A DNA stretch of 64,000 bases from Natrinema sp. SYSU A 869 (GTDB lineage Archaea; Halobacteriota; Halobacteria; Halobacteriales; Natrialbaceae), in contig NZ_CP082247.1 in NCBI RefSeq assembly GCF_019879105.1, positions 744,001 to 808,000 of the forward strand, given 5' to 3'. The notes under the pieces are model-generated. The model was not told the DNA's origin, searched no databases, and worked only from the letters and a program-made list of their open reading frames with translations. Below, piece after piece: positions 63,322 through 64,000 of the stretch (the stretch's first letter is position 1; every line of letters begins with the position of its first letter). The position numbers and the translations under genes were made by a program.

Positions 63322-64000
63322 ATGAGTACGACTACTACCGATATCGTCGTCCTGCGCGGCACTGCACACGGAATGTCGAGTGAACGGTGCGCAGAGCGGC
63401 TTCGCGACCGCCGTCCCGATCTCGAGGTCGAACTGGCTCGAACGCCGGCGGCGGAACGAGAACTCATCACCGAGGCCCCCATCGCGACCGGCCTCCGAAT
63501 CGACGAGGAATTACTGGCCGGCGCGGACTCGCTCCGACTGTTCGCCTGCGCATCGGCGGGCGTCAACCACCTCCCGATAGACGAACTCGAGTCGCGTGAC
63601 ATCGCCGTAACGAACGCCTCGGGCGTCCACGCACCGAACATGGCCGAACACGTGCTCGGAAACGTATTGACGTTCGCGCGCCGGCTTCACCAGGGCTGGC
63701 GGCGTCAATCTCGAAACGAATGGCGACACTACCGTGCGGGCGAACTCAACGGGAGCACCGTCACGGTCGTCGGGATGGGGCCGATCGGGCGACGGACGCT
63801 CGAGTTACTGGCTCCGTTCGATGTCGAGCGGATCGGCGTCCGATACACGCCGGCGAAAGGCGGGCCGGCGGACGAGGTGCTCGGATACAGCGATGACCTC
63901 CACGAGGCGTTCATGCGATCCGATTACGTCGTGCTGGCCTGTCCCCTCACCGACACCACTCGAGGAATTATCGACGAGGAAGCGTTCAGAACGCTCCCGC
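63322..64000 (+). CDS. D-2-hydroxyacid dehydrogenase (NAD), 3' end outside the window
   Basis: At least 226 residues, open to the window edge. It starts MSTTTTDIVVLRGTAHGMSS. The catalytic-domain segment LFACASAGVNHLPIDELESR is followed by NASGVHAPNMAEHVLGNVL and the Rossmann motif VTVVGMGPIGRRTLELL; VVLACPLTDTTRGIIDEEAF places it in the D-isomer-specific dehydrogenase family (phosphoglycerate, glyoxylate, formate dehydrogenase-like). It would interconvert a 2-oxo and a D-2-hydroxy acid. The catalytic His lies beyond the window. Confidence 0.9.
   Translation, partial: MSTTTTDIVVLRGTAHGMSSERCAERLRDRRPDLEVELARTPAAERELITEAPIATGLRIDEELLAGADSLRLFACASAGVNHLPIDELESRDIAVTNASGVHAPNMAEHVLGNVLTFARRLHQGWRRQSRNEWRHYRAGELNGSTVTVVGMGPIGRRTLELLAPFDVERIGVRYTPAKGGPADEVLGYSDDLHEAFMRSDYVVLACPLTDTTRGIIDEEAFRTLP

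Noticed and set aside
1-64000. CRISPR arrays, rRNA or tRNA genes, and known defence systems
   Set aside because: No regularly spaced repeats, no tRNA cloverleaf with conserved T-loop, and no Cas, restriction or toxin-antitoxin proteins were recognised on either strand.

Overview
The window is haloarchaeal DNA (class Halobacteria). The evidence is the high G+C content, very acidic proteins, a haloarchaeal IS6-type insertion sequence, an RdfA-like / SMC-related gene pair, Tat-lipoprotein export of a solute-binding protein, F420-type luciferase-like oxidoreductases, and promoters whose TATA box sits about 27 bp ahead of the ATG (leaderless transcripts). The genus cannot be fixed from the sequence; a Natrialbales-like organism is a guess. 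No rRNA, tRNA or CRISPR array was seen.

Layout. 0-6 kb: the end of a peptide/oligosaccharide ABC transporter operon (dppBCDF type), a small membrane protein, and a convergent GH51 alpha-L-arabinofuranosidase with a fresh IS6 element inserted just upstream of it. 6.6-17.4 kb: a gene-poor AT-rich stretch, a thioesterase, a quinone oxidoreductase, an acyl-CoA ligase, the rdfA/SMC-like pair, an Lrp-type regulator, an F420-type oxidoreductase, a thiolase/OB-fold relic and 3-hydroxyacyl-CoA dehydrogenase. 17.5-31 kb: three crotonase genes, a second copy of the F420-type oxidoreductase, two acyl-CoA dehydrogenases, a metallo-beta-lactamase-fold hydrolase, two acyl-CoA ligases and a thiolase. 30.7-36.8 kb: an amidohydrolase/MIP18 pair, an SDR and the E1alpha-E1beta-E2 genes of a 2-oxoacid or acetoin dehydrogenase complex. 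36.9-44.5 kb (minus strand): acyl-CoA dehydrogenase, LvaB-like protein, LvaA-like kinase, HyuA, HyuB and a luciferase-like oxidoreductase, with a divergent acetoacetate-decarboxylase-family gene. 45.7-53 kb: more ligases, crotonases, an alcohol dehydrogenase and an acyl-CoA dehydrogenase. 53.3-58 kb: a complete branched-chain-amino-acid-type (Liv) ABC transporter. 58-64 kb: a butanediol-dehydrogenase-like enzyme, dihydrolipoamide dehydrogenase (E3), a gene-poor stretch, an SDR, a gene fragment and a truncated 2-hydroxyacid dehydrogenase.

Together the genes look like a carboxylic-acid catabolic island: uptake (Liv), CoA activation (five ligases), oxidation (four acyl-CoA dehydrogenases, five crotonases, hydroxyacyl-CoA dehydrogenase, thiolase) and an oxoacid/acetoin dehydrogenase complex. 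The most interesting part is an archaeal version of the bacterial LvaA-LvaB-LvaC module, which phosphorylates 4-hydroxyacyl-CoA and then removes the phosphate. It sits in one run of minus-strand genes with HyuA/HyuB.

Caution on quality. Eight genes carry nine frameshifts. Eight of the nine can be repaired by adding one base to a short homopolymer run, and reading then continues cleanly to the natural C-terminus. This looks more like homopolymer under-calling in the assembly than decay, so these genes are described by their repaired reading. A separate short dispersed repeat with a palindromic core (three copies) has no explanation from the genes.
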